Below, one piece after another: positions 8,438-17,760 of a stretch of DNA of 64,000 bases (its first letter is position 1; each line of letters opens with the position of its first letter). The position numbers and the translations under genes were made by a program. This stretch comes from an uncultured bacterium (GTDB lineage: Bacteria; Cloacimonadota; Cloacimonadia; Cloacimonadales; Cloacimonadaceae): positions 1 to 64,000 of the forward strand of contig CALLHY010000043.1 of assembly GCA_938009275.1 (NCBI GenBank). The letters run 5' to 3'. Below the pieces are notes generated by a model that was not told where the DNA came from, did no database searches, and saw nothing but the letters and a program-made list of their open reading frames with translations.

Positions 8438-9033
8438 GCTTCAGCCTCCCTGTCCATTCTGGTTTTAAGTATCTTCTGTCCTGCCTTAGAGAGGTTTTCT
8501 TCATCTTCCAGATACCGCTTTATCTTTAGTATGGCTTCTTCAAAAGCGGGAATCTGAACCTTTTCGTAAAGATTAACCTTTTGCGTGGTCTTCTTTCTTA
8601 CTTGTTCCAAAATGTGCATTTTTCGAACGAAGAACTCACGCTCAATTTGCAGGCGGGAAAGCTCCTGTAGAAGAACAATACCTTCTGGGAACCAGGATGG
8701 AGCCTTGAAGAGGTTGTATTCCGGCACGTCGTATTCTATACTTTCTAATAGAGGTGTTTTTACACCTGCTATCTTTTTGGTCTTTATCGTTACGTGCTTT
8801 ATCTTAAGGAGATTGGGGTCAAACTCCACCCACAGCTTCATGTAAGCATCCAGTTCGGCGGTTCTTTCTTTTACCAGAGTATCCAATTCTGTCGCTTTAT
8901 CTTTGGCTTTTTTTACTTCCAACCTCAAAGCTGATTCCTTGTTCTTCAAAGTCGGCAAAGCCTTTTGTCGAACGCCCAATTGCTTTATCAACTGCAATTG
9001 AGAAATCTTGTTGTATTGGATTTTCAGTGTCAT
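8434..9033 (-). CDS. atpD: V-type ATPase subunit D (central shaft)
   Basis: About 199 aa, almost entirely alpha-helical with N- and C-terminal coiled-coil stretches. This fits the rotating shaft that turns inside the A3B3 head. I place the start at the ATG at 9033, which overlaps the end of subunit B by 4 bp and has a GGAAG-type site. A longer form from 9045 would add only four residues. The motif LQLIKQ...R...L..L..KE..L near the N-terminus is typical of the family. The 4-bp overlap with subunit I indicates translational coupling. Confidence 0.92.
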   Translation of the reverse strand: MTLKIQYNKISQLQLIKQLGVRQKALPTLKNKESALRLEVKKAKDKATELDTLVKERTAELDAYMKLWVEFDPNLLKIKHVTIKTKKIAGVKTPLLESIEYDVPEYNLFKAPSWFPEGIVLLQELSRLQIEREFFVRKMHILEQVRKKTTQKVNLYEKVQIPAFEEAILKIKRYLEDEENLSKAGQKILKTRMDREAEA

Positions 9034-10352
9034 GCCTTCTTCCAATAGAGATTCATGAATTCATCCTTGATGCCCACTTCAGCTTTGTTGAAGTGCTTTT
9101 GGAACAGCGTCCAGGTGGTATCGAGCATTTCATCGGTACTTACGTTCACATCGATGGCAAGGATATGCTCGGAATACTCTTTGGCAAACTGCAACACACG
9201 TTCATCATAATCAGATAAGTCAAAACCGTTTTCCAGCTTGGTTTTTGCTCCCGCTGCATCAGCATATAGCCTTACCGCAGTATTCATCACCTGAGGATGG
9301 TCGGCACGGGTCTTTTTGCCTATAACCAATTGCTTCAAGCGGGAAAGTGAACGGAAGGGATCGACAATAACCTTGGCTATGTCTGTATCACGCTTTAAGA
9401 AAAGCTGTCCCTCTGTAATGTATCCGGTATTATCGGGAATGGCATGAGTGATATCGCCACCCGAGAGCGTGGTTACTGCAATAATGGTAATAGACCCGCC
9501 CTCTGGGAACTGCACGGCTTTCTCATACAGCTTGGCAAGATCACTATAAAGCGAACCCGGCATGCTGTCCTTTGATGGTATCTGATCCATACGATTGGAA
9601 ACAATACTCAAGGCATCGCAATATAGAGTCATGTCGGTTAGCAGCACCAATACCTTTTCATTCTTTTCCAGAGCGAAGTACTCAGCAGCAGTTAGAGCCA
9701 TATTGGGAACCAGAAGACGCTCTACTGTAGGGTCTTCGGTAGTATTAACAAAAGAGATAATGCGGTCGATAACGCCTGCATTCTCGAAGGTGTTTTTGTA
9801 TAACAGATAGTCATCATTGGAAAGCCCCATACCGCCCAGAATAATCTTGTCACTCTCGGCTCTAAGGGCAACCATAGCCATCACTTCATTATAAGGCTGA
9901 TCGGGATCGGCAAAGAAGGGTATCTTTTGTCCGGTTACCAGCGTGTTATTGAGGTCAATGCCGGCAATACCAGTGGCAATAAGCTCAGATGGCTGCTTGC
10001 GTCTAACCGGATTTACAGAAGGGCCACCGATTTCCACTTCCTCTCCCTCTACTTCAGGTCCACCATCAATGGGGTATCCGTAAGCATTAAAGAAGCGGCC
10101 ACCCAGTTGATCACTAACCTTCAGTGTAGGAGCTTTGCCAAAGAATACCACCTCGGCATCGGTTCCAATTCCCTCGGTTCCGGCAAATATCTGTAGAGTT
10201 ACAGTATCGCCAACTATTTTAACAACCTGAGCCAAACGGCCGGCTACGGTTGCCAGTTCTTCATTGCCTACTCCACTGGCATTAATAGAGCAAGTGGCTT
10301 TAGTAATCTGATTCAGCTTTGTATATATCTTTTGAAAAGCTTGTGTTGCCAT
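9030..10352 (-). CDS. atpB: V-type ATPase subunit B (non-catalytic head subunit)
   Basis: 440 aa, the expected length for the regulatory B subunit that alternates with A in the hexameric head. It lacks a canonical GxxxxGKT P-loop (the corresponding place reads GQKIPFFADP, seen in B subunits) but keeps the TLSGGDITHAIPDNTGY and DPFRSLSRL-type signatures. The stop/start junction with subunit A overlaps by one base. It helps form nucleotide sites at the A-B interfaces and does not itself hydrolyse ATP. Confidence 0.95.
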   Translation of the reverse strand: MATQAFQKIYTKLNQITKATCSINASGVGNEELATVAGRLAQVVKIVGDTVTLQIFAGTEGIGTDAEVVFFGKAPTLKVSDQLGGRFFNAYGYPIDGGPEVEGEEVEIGGPSVNPVRRKQPSELIATGIAGIDLNNTLVTGQKIPFFADPDQPYNEVMAMVALRAESDKIILGGMGLSNDDYLLYKNTFENAGVIDRIISFVNTTEDPTVERLLVPNMALTAAEYFALEKNEKVLVLLTDMTLYCDALSIVSNRMDQIPSKDSMPGSLYSDLAKLYEKAVQFPEGGSITIIAVTTLSGGDITHAIPDNTGYITEGQLFLKRDTDIAKVIVDPFRSLSRLKQLVIGKKTRADHPQVMNTAVRLYADAAGAKTKLENGFDLSDYDERVLQFAKEYSEHILAIDVNVSTDEMLDTTWTLFQKHFNKAEVGIKDEFMNLYWKKA

Positions 10353-12106
10353 TATTTAGCTCTCCTTTCTTCAACTACTTTATGAAGTTCGCTCTCATAC
10401 TGCTTGAAATCGGGACTTTCAAACTCCACATAGTTCATTTGCTTGCAGATGTTGATTAGTTTCACGTAATATGGCATTACATCTTCGAAAGATTCAAACA
10501 CAAAGTCTTTGCCACAGATGCTAAGGATTAGTTCAAGCATGTACTTTTGTCGCTTCATGGGTGTGGACTGGTCAATCTTGTCGAAGCCATCCTGTTGCAG
10601 GATAATCTTATCGATAAGTTCACCTTTCCATTGTTTGTCATGATAGGATAATGGAACGCCATCATCACCCAGGATGTTAATCTGTTCCTGTGCTTCCTTT
10701 CCGCGTAAGAGAATGTCTTTGGTAGAATTAACATCTTTCACCCAGTTTGGGCTAACATTGGTGTTGAGGTATTCTATTACTTCTGGATATTCAAGGTATT
10801 TGCTATAAGAGTCAATAGGGTCAACAGCGGGGTATCTTTTACTGTCTGCTCGTGCCTGAGACAAGGCATAGAAACATCTGGCAGCTTTCTTGGTAGATTC
10901 GGTAACGGGTTCTTTAAGGTTACCACCGGCAGGGGACACAGTTCCGATAAAGGTGATAGAGCCACTGGTGTCATTATTCAAATACACAAAGCCAGCCCGT
11001 GCATAGAAGCTGGAAACAATAGCCGGTAAGTCCATCGGGAAGGCATCAGGGCCTGGCAATTCTTCCATGCGGTTACTCATTTCGCGTAATGCCTGAGCCC
11101 AGCGTGAAGTGGAGTCTGCCAACAGCAGCACTTTTAGACCCATGTTACGGTAATATTCTGCAATAGTCATGGCAGTATAAACAGATGCTTCACGGGCAGC
11201 AACCGGCATATTGGAGGTGTTACAGATAATAATGGTACGCTCCATAAGCTTTCTGCCCGTTCTGGGGTCTTCGAGTTCGGGAAATTCCACAAATATCTCA
11301 ACCACTTCATTGGCACGTTCACCACAAGCAGCAACAATAATCAGGTCTGCTTCTGCATTCTTTGAGATGGCATGCTGCAACACTGTTTTACCAGCGCCGA
11401 AGGGTCCGGGAATAAAGCCTGTTCCGCCTTCAACCATTGGGTTTAGGGTGTCCATAGTACGCACACCGGTTTCCATCAGTTTGAAAGGACGCGGCTTTTC
11501 TTTATAGCACTTGATTGGGACTTTTACTGGCCATTTTTGAATCATGTTTATGGCTATCTCATTGCCATCCACATCCACTAAAGTAGCAATAGTATCGCTT
11601 ATCTTATAATCACCTTCGAGGGCAACGGATTTTACGTTATACTCACCCTCCATGCCAAAGGGAACCATAATCTTGTGGCTAATCCAGCTTTCGGGAACGC
11701 TTCCCAGCCAGTCACCACCTTTAACTTTGTCGCCCTCTTTAACAAGGGGAGTAAAGTGCCAAACGGATTCTTCATCCAAGGGGTCTGTATATTCGCCACG
11801 GGTTAAGAACACGCCATTCATCTTGTTCAGGTCATTCTGCAATCCGTCGTAGTTTTTGGACAGCATACCCGGCCCGAGCTTCACTTCCAGCATGTGCTCA
11901 GTGAATTCTACTGTATCGCCGGGCTTTAGGCCTCTGGTGCTTTCGAACACCTGACTGTAGGCGATGTTTCCCATTACTTTTATAACTTCTGCCATCAGTT
12001 TCACGCCACCCAGGTTAATGTAGCAAATCTCATTTTGCGAGACAGGCCCGCTAACTTCTACCTGAACCAGGTTGGCAATAATTCCTTTCACAATACCTTT
12101 GGTCAT
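10352..12106 (-). CDS. atpA: V-type ATPase subunit A (catalytic)
   Basis: 584 aa. The P-loop GPFGAGKT is at about residues 232-239, with the catalytic Glu in ACGERANEV shortly after. The motif LADSTSRWAQALREMS and the family's inserted bulge domain (about 110-200) are present. It hydrolyses or synthesises ATP in the cytoplasmic head. The order A-B-D-I-K without separate C, F or G genes, preceded by E and a DUF2764 gene, is the layout seen in Chlamydiae, spirochaetes and Bacteroidales-type V-ATPases. Confidence 0.96.
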   Translation of the reverse strand: MTKGIVKGIIANLVQVEVSGPVSQNEICYINLGGVKLMAEVIKVMGNIAYSQVFESTRGLKPGDTVEFTEHMLEVKLGPGMLSKNYDGLQNDLNKMNGVFLTRGEYTDPLDEESVWHFTPLVKEGDKVKGGDWLGSVPESWISHKIMVPFGMEGEYNVKSVALEGDYKISDTIATLVDVDGNEIAINMIQKWPVKVPIKCYKEKPRPFKLMETGVRTMDTLNPMVEGGTGFIPGPFGAGKTVLQHAISKNAEADLIIVAACGERANEVVEIFVEFPELEDPRTGRKLMERTIIICNTSNMPVAAREASVYTAMTIAEYYRNMGLKVLLLADSTSRWAQALREMSNRMEELPGPDAFPMDLPAIVSSFYARAGFVYLNNDTSGSITFIGTVSPAGGNLKEPVTESTKKAARCFYALSQARADSKRYPAVDPIDSYSKYLEYPEVIEYLNTNVSPNWVKDVNSTKDILLRGKEAQEQINILGDDGVPLSYHDKQWKGELIDKIILQQDGFDKIDQSTPMKRQKYMLELILSICGKDFVFESFEDVMPYYVKLINICKQMNYVEFESPDFKQYESELHKVVEERRAK

Positions 12107-12121
12107 ATCTATTACCTTCTG

Positions 12122-13006
12122 TTATTTTCTAACGCTTTTTATATTAAACTCATCCGGGAACTGGAAGCTATTCTCCATTGCATTTAGCGTGTCGTGGAAT
12201 ATCTCTTTGCCTACATTAGGGTCGGCATTTATCCACCGGTTTAGAATACGTAGCTTGCAATAATAACCTAATACTCTATCTATATTGAAGTAATTAAAGA
12301 AATTCTGGTTATCAATCCACTTCCAACGCAGGTTATCGTAGTTCCTTTCGCGATACAGCAGATTATTCTGTTCATAGATGCGATAGAGGCTCTCGAATAT
12401 CTCGTTGTCTTTGCCAATACCAAAATCAGCCGCGTGACTCTTAGCCAGATGGTCTATCATTTCGTCATGTCCAACCAGATATTGATCATAGCCAGGCTGA
12501 TGCTTTCTGCCATTAATAGCTAAGAGGATATTGCGAATCTGTCTATCAAAGGCAAACCATTTTTTTGTAAAGCTTGCGGGGTGCTGTTCTGCCCAGTTAT
12601 AAAATGAAGCTATTAGTTGCTTCTCCAAGCTTGCAAGAGGCGGCAATTCCTCACGCGACATAGCATCCTGCAAATCAGCTAATATAAATGGTGGCAGTTC
12701 TTTAAAACAGGCTGGCACCTCGCTATTGGGATTCTCAGTTTTTGAACGCATAAAAGCGATAAACCCATCCCAATAATCCGAACTTATCAACCCTTCAGGG
12801 TGTGGCTCCGAAGCAGTATTGTATAGCTTATGCAGCAAGTTATCAATATCGCTCAATATATGTAACGAGCAAAGGCTCTGATAATCCTTTTCGGTAAGCT
12901 GTTTACTTGCCTCGTTCCTGAATTGTTCCGGAGTATAGCTTAGCTTTGTATCATCAAAGTTTAGCGTGGGCAAGCCGGATACAAAATAGAAATATTCCTG
13001 GCTCAT
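12122..13006 (-). CDS. DUF2764 protein, probable C-like subunit of the V-ATPase
   Basis: 294 aa, cytoplasmic, rich in aromatic and charged residues. The N-terminus YYFVSGLPTL-like (here YFYFVSGLPTLNFDD) is characteristic of DUF2764. This family is found almost only between the E and A genes of bacterial V-ATPase operons that lack a recognisable subunit C. It is therefore inferred to replace C (the d-type socket between ring and shaft). It lies 2 nt after subunit E and 15 nt before subunit A, so it is made with them. The function has not, to my knowledge, been shown directly. Confidence 0.8.
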   Translation of the reverse strand: MSQEYFYFVSGLPTLNFDDTKLSYTPEQFRNEASKQLTEKDYQSLCSLHILSDIDNLLHKLYNTASEPHPEGLISSDYWDGFIAFMRSKTENPNSEVPACFKELPPFILADLQDAMSREELPPLASLEKQLIASFYNWAEQHPASFTKKWFAFDRQIRNILLAINGRKHQPGYDQYLVGHDEMIDHLAKSHAADFGIGKDNEIFESLYRIYEQNNLLYRERNYDNLRWKWIDNQNFFNYFNIDRVLGYYCKLRILNRWINADPNVGKEIFHDTLNAMENSFQFPDEFNIKSVRK

Positions 13007-13008
13007 TG

Positions 13009-13614
13009 CTAGTTACTAAAGAGGATATCTTTGGATCTGGGTCTTAAATAGACCTTATACAGGTTGGCAAAATCATCTTCGCTAAATACAAGCTTGTAGG
13101 TTCCATCCTGCGGAGAAATCTGAAATCCCTTCTTCATAACAGGACTGAAATCTACCACGAACTCACTTTTGAACAGGCTCTTAATCGAACTGATGAAATA
13201 TTCATCCAATTGTGGTTTCATAGATTCGCTAATAGTAAGGGTTCCTGCTTCAAAATTGGATTTCCACGCGCTAACAGCTTCCATAATTAGCTTCTTCATG
13301 AATTCAACATCGTTAAATGCTTCACCAATCTTAGTGTTTAGAGATTGATTAAGTATCAGGTCAGTGATCTTTTGCTTAACCGCGCTTAGGCTGTGATTGG
13401 CAGCCATCTGTAAATCTGAGTCTGTATTCTTTTTGAGGTCTGCGGCGTTCTTTTCTGCTTTTGCTACAATCTCTTGTGCTTGCCTTTCAGCATTGTTAAT
13501 AATCTGTTGGGCATTGCTATTGGCTTGTTCAAGAATGGTATCGGCTTCGGCTTTAGCCTTGGCAACACCTTCCTCATACACACGTTTTAAAAGGTCTTGT
13601 AACTGGTCATTCAT
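13009..13614 (-). CDS. atpE: V-type ATPase subunit E (peripheral stalk)
   Basis: 201 aa. Residues 5-95 form a long Ala/Glu/Lys-rich coiled coil (AKAEADTILEQA, AQEIVAKAEKNAA) that would run along the stator. The C-terminal globular domain binds the top of the A3B3 head. It is the first gene of the seven-gene operon; a CTGGAG ribosome-binding site lies upstream of the ATG at 13614. No G-subunit gene is visible next to it. Confidence 0.9.
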   Translation of the reverse strand: MNDQLQDLLKRVYEEGVAKAKAEADTILEQANSNAQQIINNAERQAQEIVAKAEKNAADLKKNTDSDLQMAANHSLSAVKQKITDLILNQSLNTKIGEAFNDVEFMKKLIMEAVSAWKSNFEAGTLTISESMKPQLDEYFISSIKSLFKSEFVVDFSPVMKKGFQISPQDGTYKLVFSEDDFANLYKVYLRPRSKDILFSN

Positions 13615-13778
13615 ATTTCTACTCCAGTAATATCACTTTATGTCCAAACAAATCAGACGCTATTTTTGTGTCAATTAGTTTCGTAGGAAGTTCAAGAGAA
13701 GATCATTGATTAATCTGGAACGCCGAATTCTTATTTGGTGGTATAGCCAGAATATTTTGGTGAGCAGTAGGCTTTTTA

Positions 13779-13880
13779 TTGAACGAACTACACAACTATT
13801 ACTCATGAATTACGCATCTGATCCGTGTTTCATGCGTAATGCATAAGCAATTCGTTCAAGGAAGCAGCAAGGAAGAAATA
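13779..13880. repeat. Imperfect palindromic dispersed repeat, copy 1
   Basis: An outer inverted repeat TTGAACGAA (13779-13787) / TTCGTTCAA (13851-13859) encloses an inner one, ATTACGCAT (13809-13817) / ATGCGTAAT (13832-13840). An AAGGAAGCAGCAAGGAAG tail follows. The reverse complement of the element at 25837-25925 aligns along its whole length. It lies between the V-ATPase operon and the end of the ferredoxin gene, where it could also act as a transcription stop. Confidence 0.65.
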
Positions 13881-13892
13881 AATTGAATAGAA

Positions 13893-14420
13893 CTAAGGGG
13901 CAGATATGGCAGCTACAGGGCAACCGGAGAAATTACTGTTATCACCAAGGATGCAGATGCCGCAGTTAATGCATTTCTCTTCGTCTATTACAGCCTTGTT
14001 ATCGACCATAGTAATGGCACTTACAGGACAGGCAGCGACGCACAAACCACAACTTATGCACTTGTTTGGATCAACATTATGGCTTTTCTTGGCCTTTGGG
14101 GAGGCTTGAGCAACTTTATGTGGCTCTTTAGCTGGAACAATTGATTTTTTTTCAGATTGAGGGCTAGCTATTGGTTCCGTGGTTTTAATGCTATCCGAAG
14201 GCATTATTTGAGGTGCAATGATACCATCAACACATCTGCGGCAACCAATGCACTTACTGGAGTCAATCACGGCTTTGCCGTTTTGCATAGATATTGCATC
14301 AACAGGGCAAACTTTGGTGTTGGATGCTTGTTTGATAATACCGTTATATACTTGGAAGGCAAGAAGCCCGAGCATTGCAATAATGAACAAAATCTTTAGA
14401 GCATGGTTCATGTTACTCAT
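13893..14420 (-). CDS. Membrane-anchored polyferredoxin
   Basis: 175 aa with an N-terminal membrane anchor or uncleaved signal (about 7-26), then iron-sulfur motifs. These are VCPVDAI with CIGCRRC (one cluster), a complete CISCGLCVAACPVSAI, and CINCGIC followed by an extended gap before GCPVAAI. Twelve motif cysteines suggest three [4Fe-4S] clusters. A Pro/Lys/Ser-rich linker (about 75-115) separates the first cluster from the other two. It overlaps the NapH-like gene by 8 bp. With KorAB upstream it probably passes electrons from oxoacid oxidation into or out of the membrane. The long spacing before the last cysteine is unusual. Confidence 0.75.
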   Translation of the reverse strand: MSNMNHALKILFIIAMLGLLAFQVYNGIIKQASNTKVCPVDAISMQNGKAVIDSSKCIGCRRCVDGIIAPQIMPSDSIKTTEPIASPQSEKKSIVPAKEPHKVAQASPKAKKSHNVDPNKCISCGLCVAACPVSAITMVDNKAVIDEEKCINCGICILGDNSNFSGCPVAAISAP

Positions 14421-15207
14421 CCTTTTCGCAGCAGATGGTGCCAGGCTTTGGGCACTTGTCAGCGCATTTCATACAGTGTATGCAATCGGGAGAATGCACA
14501 TACTCCGATTCCACTATGTTTATATTCATAGGACAGTGCTGCATGCATATACCACAATCGATACAACGTTCCAGATTCCTACGAATAAGTAAACGCTTTA
14601 GTCCATACAACTTGCCAAGATACTGGGCAACATTCATCAGGGCAGCAAAAGGACATAGGAATCTGCACCAGAAACGATCGGCAAAATATGAGCTGACTAC
14701 TACAAAAAGCAACATAACAAGCCCTGGAATAGCCAGAAATGGTAGCATTGATAGCGCATAGATAGGGCAGATGCGTATAAATAAATACCCAATTCCTAGT
14801 AAAGACAGAACTGACGTAATCAGCAACACCAAGTACTTGATGCGAGACAATTTGCTTTCGTAGAAATAGCTTAGCCGATTGCGTTTATAATAACTGGGAG
14901 GATGAAGTGAGAACACCGCTTCCTGTACGGTTCCCAATGGACATACATAGGAACAAAACTTTCTGCCGATAAACATAGAGGAGATAATAATGCCCAAACT
15001 AATGATGATGGTGAGAGCAAAACTAACATGTGTGGCAGTTACTATTCCTGCCTTACTTATTCCAAAACATACTATAGCATAGGGGCAAATAGCGTGGACA
15101 GACTTGTTTAGTCCCATAACTATCAAAGTGGTGAATAAAACCGATGCAAATAGAAAGATTAGCTGAATTGGCAGGCGGATTCTTTGATATTTAGGAAGCT
15201 TATACAT
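14413..15207 (-). CDS. NapH/MauN-like 4Fe-4S membrane protein
   Basis: 264 aa with about five membrane helices. Cytoplasmic cysteine motifs CPLGTVQE (about 90-100) and CPFAALMN (about 188-195) are typical of the NapH/CcoG/RnfH-like polyferredoxin membrane family. Two C-terminal [4Fe-4S] motifs follow, CIDCGICMQHCPMNI and CIHCMKCADKCPKP. Such proteins relay electrons between ferredoxin and membrane carriers. Tight linkage to the ferredoxin (8-bp overlap) and to korB (8-nt gap) suggests a ferredoxin-linked electron path for 2-oxoacid oxidation. Confidence 0.8.
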   Translation of the reverse strand: MYKLPKYQRIRLPIQLIFLFASVLFTTLIVMGLNKSVHAICPYAIVCFGISKAGIVTATHVSFALTIIISLGIIISSMFIGRKFCSYVCPLGTVQEAVFSLHPPSYYKRNRLSYFYESKLSRIKYLVLLITSVLSLLGIGYLFIRICPIYALSMLPFLAIPGLVMLLFVVVSSYFADRFWCRFLCPFAALMNVAQYLGKLYGLKRLLIRRNLERCIDCGICMQHCPMNINIVESEYVHSPDCIHCMKCADKCPKPGTICCEKDE

Positions 15208-15215
15208 AATGCTAT

Positions 15216-16046
15216 CTAATTGTTTAGAAGTGCTATACGTTCTTCACGTGCTAGTCTGATAGATAGAGGAGAAATGTCGGCATAAAGACCTTCGTGGAAT
15301 GAGGGGTAATCATGTTTGGCAAATACACCCAGGTACACATGCTCTTCATTGCTGGCAAGCTCTATAGCCATACTGCAGGTTTGAGGGATTATCTCCATCA
15401 TCTTAATACGCTGGTTCAAGTCTGCATAGTTATTGTTGTAACTAACGCAAGGCTGCATTACTTCAATAAAGGAAAAGCCTTTATGATTAACCGCTTGCAC
15501 CATTAGATCGGCAAGATGATCCGGTTTTGCGCTAAAGCCGCGTGCTACAAAAGTTGCTCCCGCTTCCAGCAATAACGGCACAGGACGGAAAGGACGCTCG
15601 ATGCTGCCTGAAGGGGTGGAAAGTCCTTTATAGCCAACCCGGCTGAGGGGAGAGAATTGCCCTGTTGTTAAACCATAATTGCCATTGTTGTGCAGAACCA
15701 GAGTGATGTCCATGTTCCGTTTAGCAGCAAAAAGAGTGTGCTCCAGTCCTTCTCCCAAACTGTCACCATCGCCGCCAAAGCTTATAACCTTTAGCTTGGG
15801 ATTGGCAAGCTTAATTCCGCTTGCAGTAGCGGTTCCACGTCCATGAAGTCCGTAGATACCGTTTAGAGCAAGGTAGTCGAATATCTTTCCGTGGCAGCCT
15901 ATGCCGGTAGTAATAGCAATGTCGGCTAGCTTGGTTCCATCGTTGTTCATGGACGTTATTGCTTTTTTGACGGCATTTAGTATTCCAAAATTTCCGCATC
16001 CTGTGCACCAAGTGTTTTCTTTGTTAGTACTGAGGTCACGCATCAA
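15216..16046 (-). CDS. korB: 2-oxoacid:ferredoxin oxidoreductase, beta subunit
   Basis: 276 aa. This is the thiamine-diphosphate-binding subunit: WCTGCGNFGI near the N-terminus, the GGDGDSLGEG metal/TPP motif (about 93-102) and HNNGNYGLTTGQ (about 118-129). With the alpha/gamma fusion encoded just upstream (11-bp overlap) it would oxidatively decarboxylate 2-oxoacids (2-oxoglutarate or a mix of amino-acid-derived oxoacids) to acyl-CoA, reducing ferredoxin. No ferredoxin (delta) domain is fused; separate ferredoxin genes follow in the operon. The exact substrate cannot be read from sequence. Confidence 0.88.
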   Translation of the reverse strand: MMRDLSTNKENTWCTGCGNFGILNAVKKAITSMNNDGTKLADIAITTGIGCHGKIFDYLALNGIYGLHGRGTATASGIKLANPKLKVISFGGDGDSLGEGLEHTLFAAKRNMDITLVLHNNGNYGLTTGQFSPLSRVGYKGLSTPSGSIERPFRPVPLLLEAGATFVARGFSAKPDHLADLMVQAVNHKGFSFIEVMQPCVSYNNNYADLNQRIKMMEIIPQTCSMAIELASNEEHVYLGVFAKHDYPSFHEGLYADISPLSIRLAREERIALLNN

Positions 16047-17745
16047 GATACTCCTCTAACAATACAGCAAGTTCTTTTGGGTCGAAAGGCCGACCGTCAT
16101 ATCTAAGAATGCGTTTAACGATCTCCAAGCTAAGATGCTGTTGCAGATAAGTGGCAAAACTACCTGAAGAGTTATGCTCCAAAACCAAAGCTTTGCTTGA
16201 AGCAAAGCTGTTAAGCTCGTCCTGAGGGAAGGGAAGCAGATAGACCAAAGAAACAATGCGGAAATCCTTACGGCAATACTTCCGGGCTTCCAGAAGCTCC
16301 ATGACCGATGAACCGTAGGCGAAAACTGGAGTTCCCCTATCACCGTAGATGTTAACCCGTTTATAGCGTTTGGTTGCCAAGTGTAAGCTATGGGATTTCC
16401 TGTTGCGCTTATCCTTCTGGATAATCATGTCTCGTGCTTTGTCTGTGCGTAGCCCCAGAGCCACATGCTCATGAGAGTTCCACTTTATAACTGTGCCGTC
16501 ATCCACATTATCTGAGCCTGGGAACAAAAGCGGTGAAACTCCATCTTCTGTGTCTGAATAGCGTGTATAGTCATTGTTATCTTTAGCCACTATAGTATAA
16601 TCGTCTGCAAAGGGAACTGAGCTGAATTGCTCAAAATCAATGCTGCTTTCAGAGAGATGCTTATCACTAAGCAAGATCACTGGGCTTTGATATTCCCATG
16701 CAAGGCACAACAATTCAGCAGAGAGGCTATAAGCTCTTTCGATGCTATCTGGTGCAGCTACCACTCTCCCAAACTCACCATGTCCCTGATGCAGAGCAAA
16801 GGCGAGGTCTTCCTGAGCAGTATAGGTAGAGACACCGGTAGCAGGGCCAGGACGTGAGGCAAGTATGCATAAAAGTGGTGCTTCCACCATTCCTGCCAGC
16901 GAGAAAGCTTCTTGCATCAGGGCAAAACCTCCACCGCTGCTTCCAACAGCGGTTTTTGCACCCGCCACTATACTACCAATTGCCATATTGGCAGCGGCTA
17001 ACTCGCTTTCAGCGTGGATGGCATAGATGTGGTGTGTGCTCTGTTTTAATGCTAAATAATGAAGAATGGATGATGCTGGAGTCATTGGATATGCATAATA
17101 GAAATCCAATCCAGCAGCCCATGCACCCAGGGCTATTGCCTGATTCCCAGAGAGCAATCTGGATTTAGGTTTAGAATGGTTGGCCAGCCTTGCTAATCCG
17201 CTATTAATGTTGTGCGTAACAGCTATGCTAAATACATGTATGGCATATTGGATGTTTTCTTCCCGATCTCTTTTATACTCTTTTTTTATGGTGTTTTGCA
17301 TCTTATCTGCATCCCAGCCTAACCAACTAAAGGCTATAGCAATAGCAGCCATCGACACCACTGAGCCGGAGCTGGAAAGTTGCTTCAATAATGAGTCTAA
17401 AGGAATACTAATATGCCTGCCGTCTTTATCGGCAAAGCCATCTGGAGCATCGTCTGCATTATAAATATGATAACAACCCGGGCTATCATCCAGAAGATCA
17501 TTCTCGTGTTCAGTTGCACTGCGTTTATCCAAGGATATAATCAGGTTTACCCTGGAATATCCGGTATTAACAGGCTCGGTTCCAAAGCTAACAATGCTGA
17601 AATTATGGCCGCCTTTTATCAGGCTTTGATAGTCATCCTGTTGAAATACGTGCCAACCATCATGCAACAAGGTAGTGGCAATTACCTGAGCCGCTTTCTT
17701 TATTCCCAGTCCAGCCTTACCGCCGATAAGTATACTATATACCAT
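16036..17745 (-). CDS. korA: 2-oxoacid:ferredoxin oxidoreductase, fused gamma-alpha subunit
   Basis: 569 aa. Residues 1-185 are the gamma domain (GGKAGLGIKKAAQ, then SLIKGGHNFS). Residues 195-560 are the alpha/pyrimidine-binding domain (AYPMTPASSILHYL, HAESELAAANMAIG, TAVGSSGGGFALM). This gamma-alpha fusion is the standard KorA layout. It pairs with korB downstream. In this operon the aminotransferase gene lies further upstream, consistent with transamination followed by ferredoxin-linked decarboxylation. The start has only a weak ribosome-binding site, 15 nt after the DUF2723 gene. Confidence 0.88.
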   Translation of the reverse strand: MVYSILIGGKAGLGIKKAAQVIATTLLHDGWHVFQQDDYQSLIKGGHNFSIVSFGTEPVNTGYSRVNLIISLDKRSATEHENDLLDDSPGCYHIYNADDAPDGFADKDGRHISIPLDSLLKQLSSSGSVVSMAAIAIAFSWLGWDADKMQNTIKKEYKRDREENIQYAIHVFSIAVTHNINSGLARLANHSKPKSRLLSGNQAIALGAWAAGLDFYYAYPMTPASSILHYLALKQSTHHIYAIHAESELAAANMAIGSIVAGAKTAVGSSGGGFALMQEAFSLAGMVEAPLLCILASRPGPATGVSTYTAQEDLAFALHQGHGEFGRVVAAPDSIERAYSLSAELLCLAWEYQSPVILLSDKHLSESSIDFEQFSSVPFADDYTIVAKDNNDYTRYSDTEDGVSPLLFPGSDNVDDGTVIKWNSHEHVALGLRTDKARDMIIQKDKRNRKSHSLHLATKRYKRVNIYGDRGTPVFAYGSSVMELLEARKYCRKDFRIVSLVYLLPFPQDELNSFASSKALVLEHNSSGSFATYLQQHLSLEIVKRILRYDGRPFDPKELAVLLEEYLDA

Positions 17746-17760
17746 AATTCATTCGTATGC

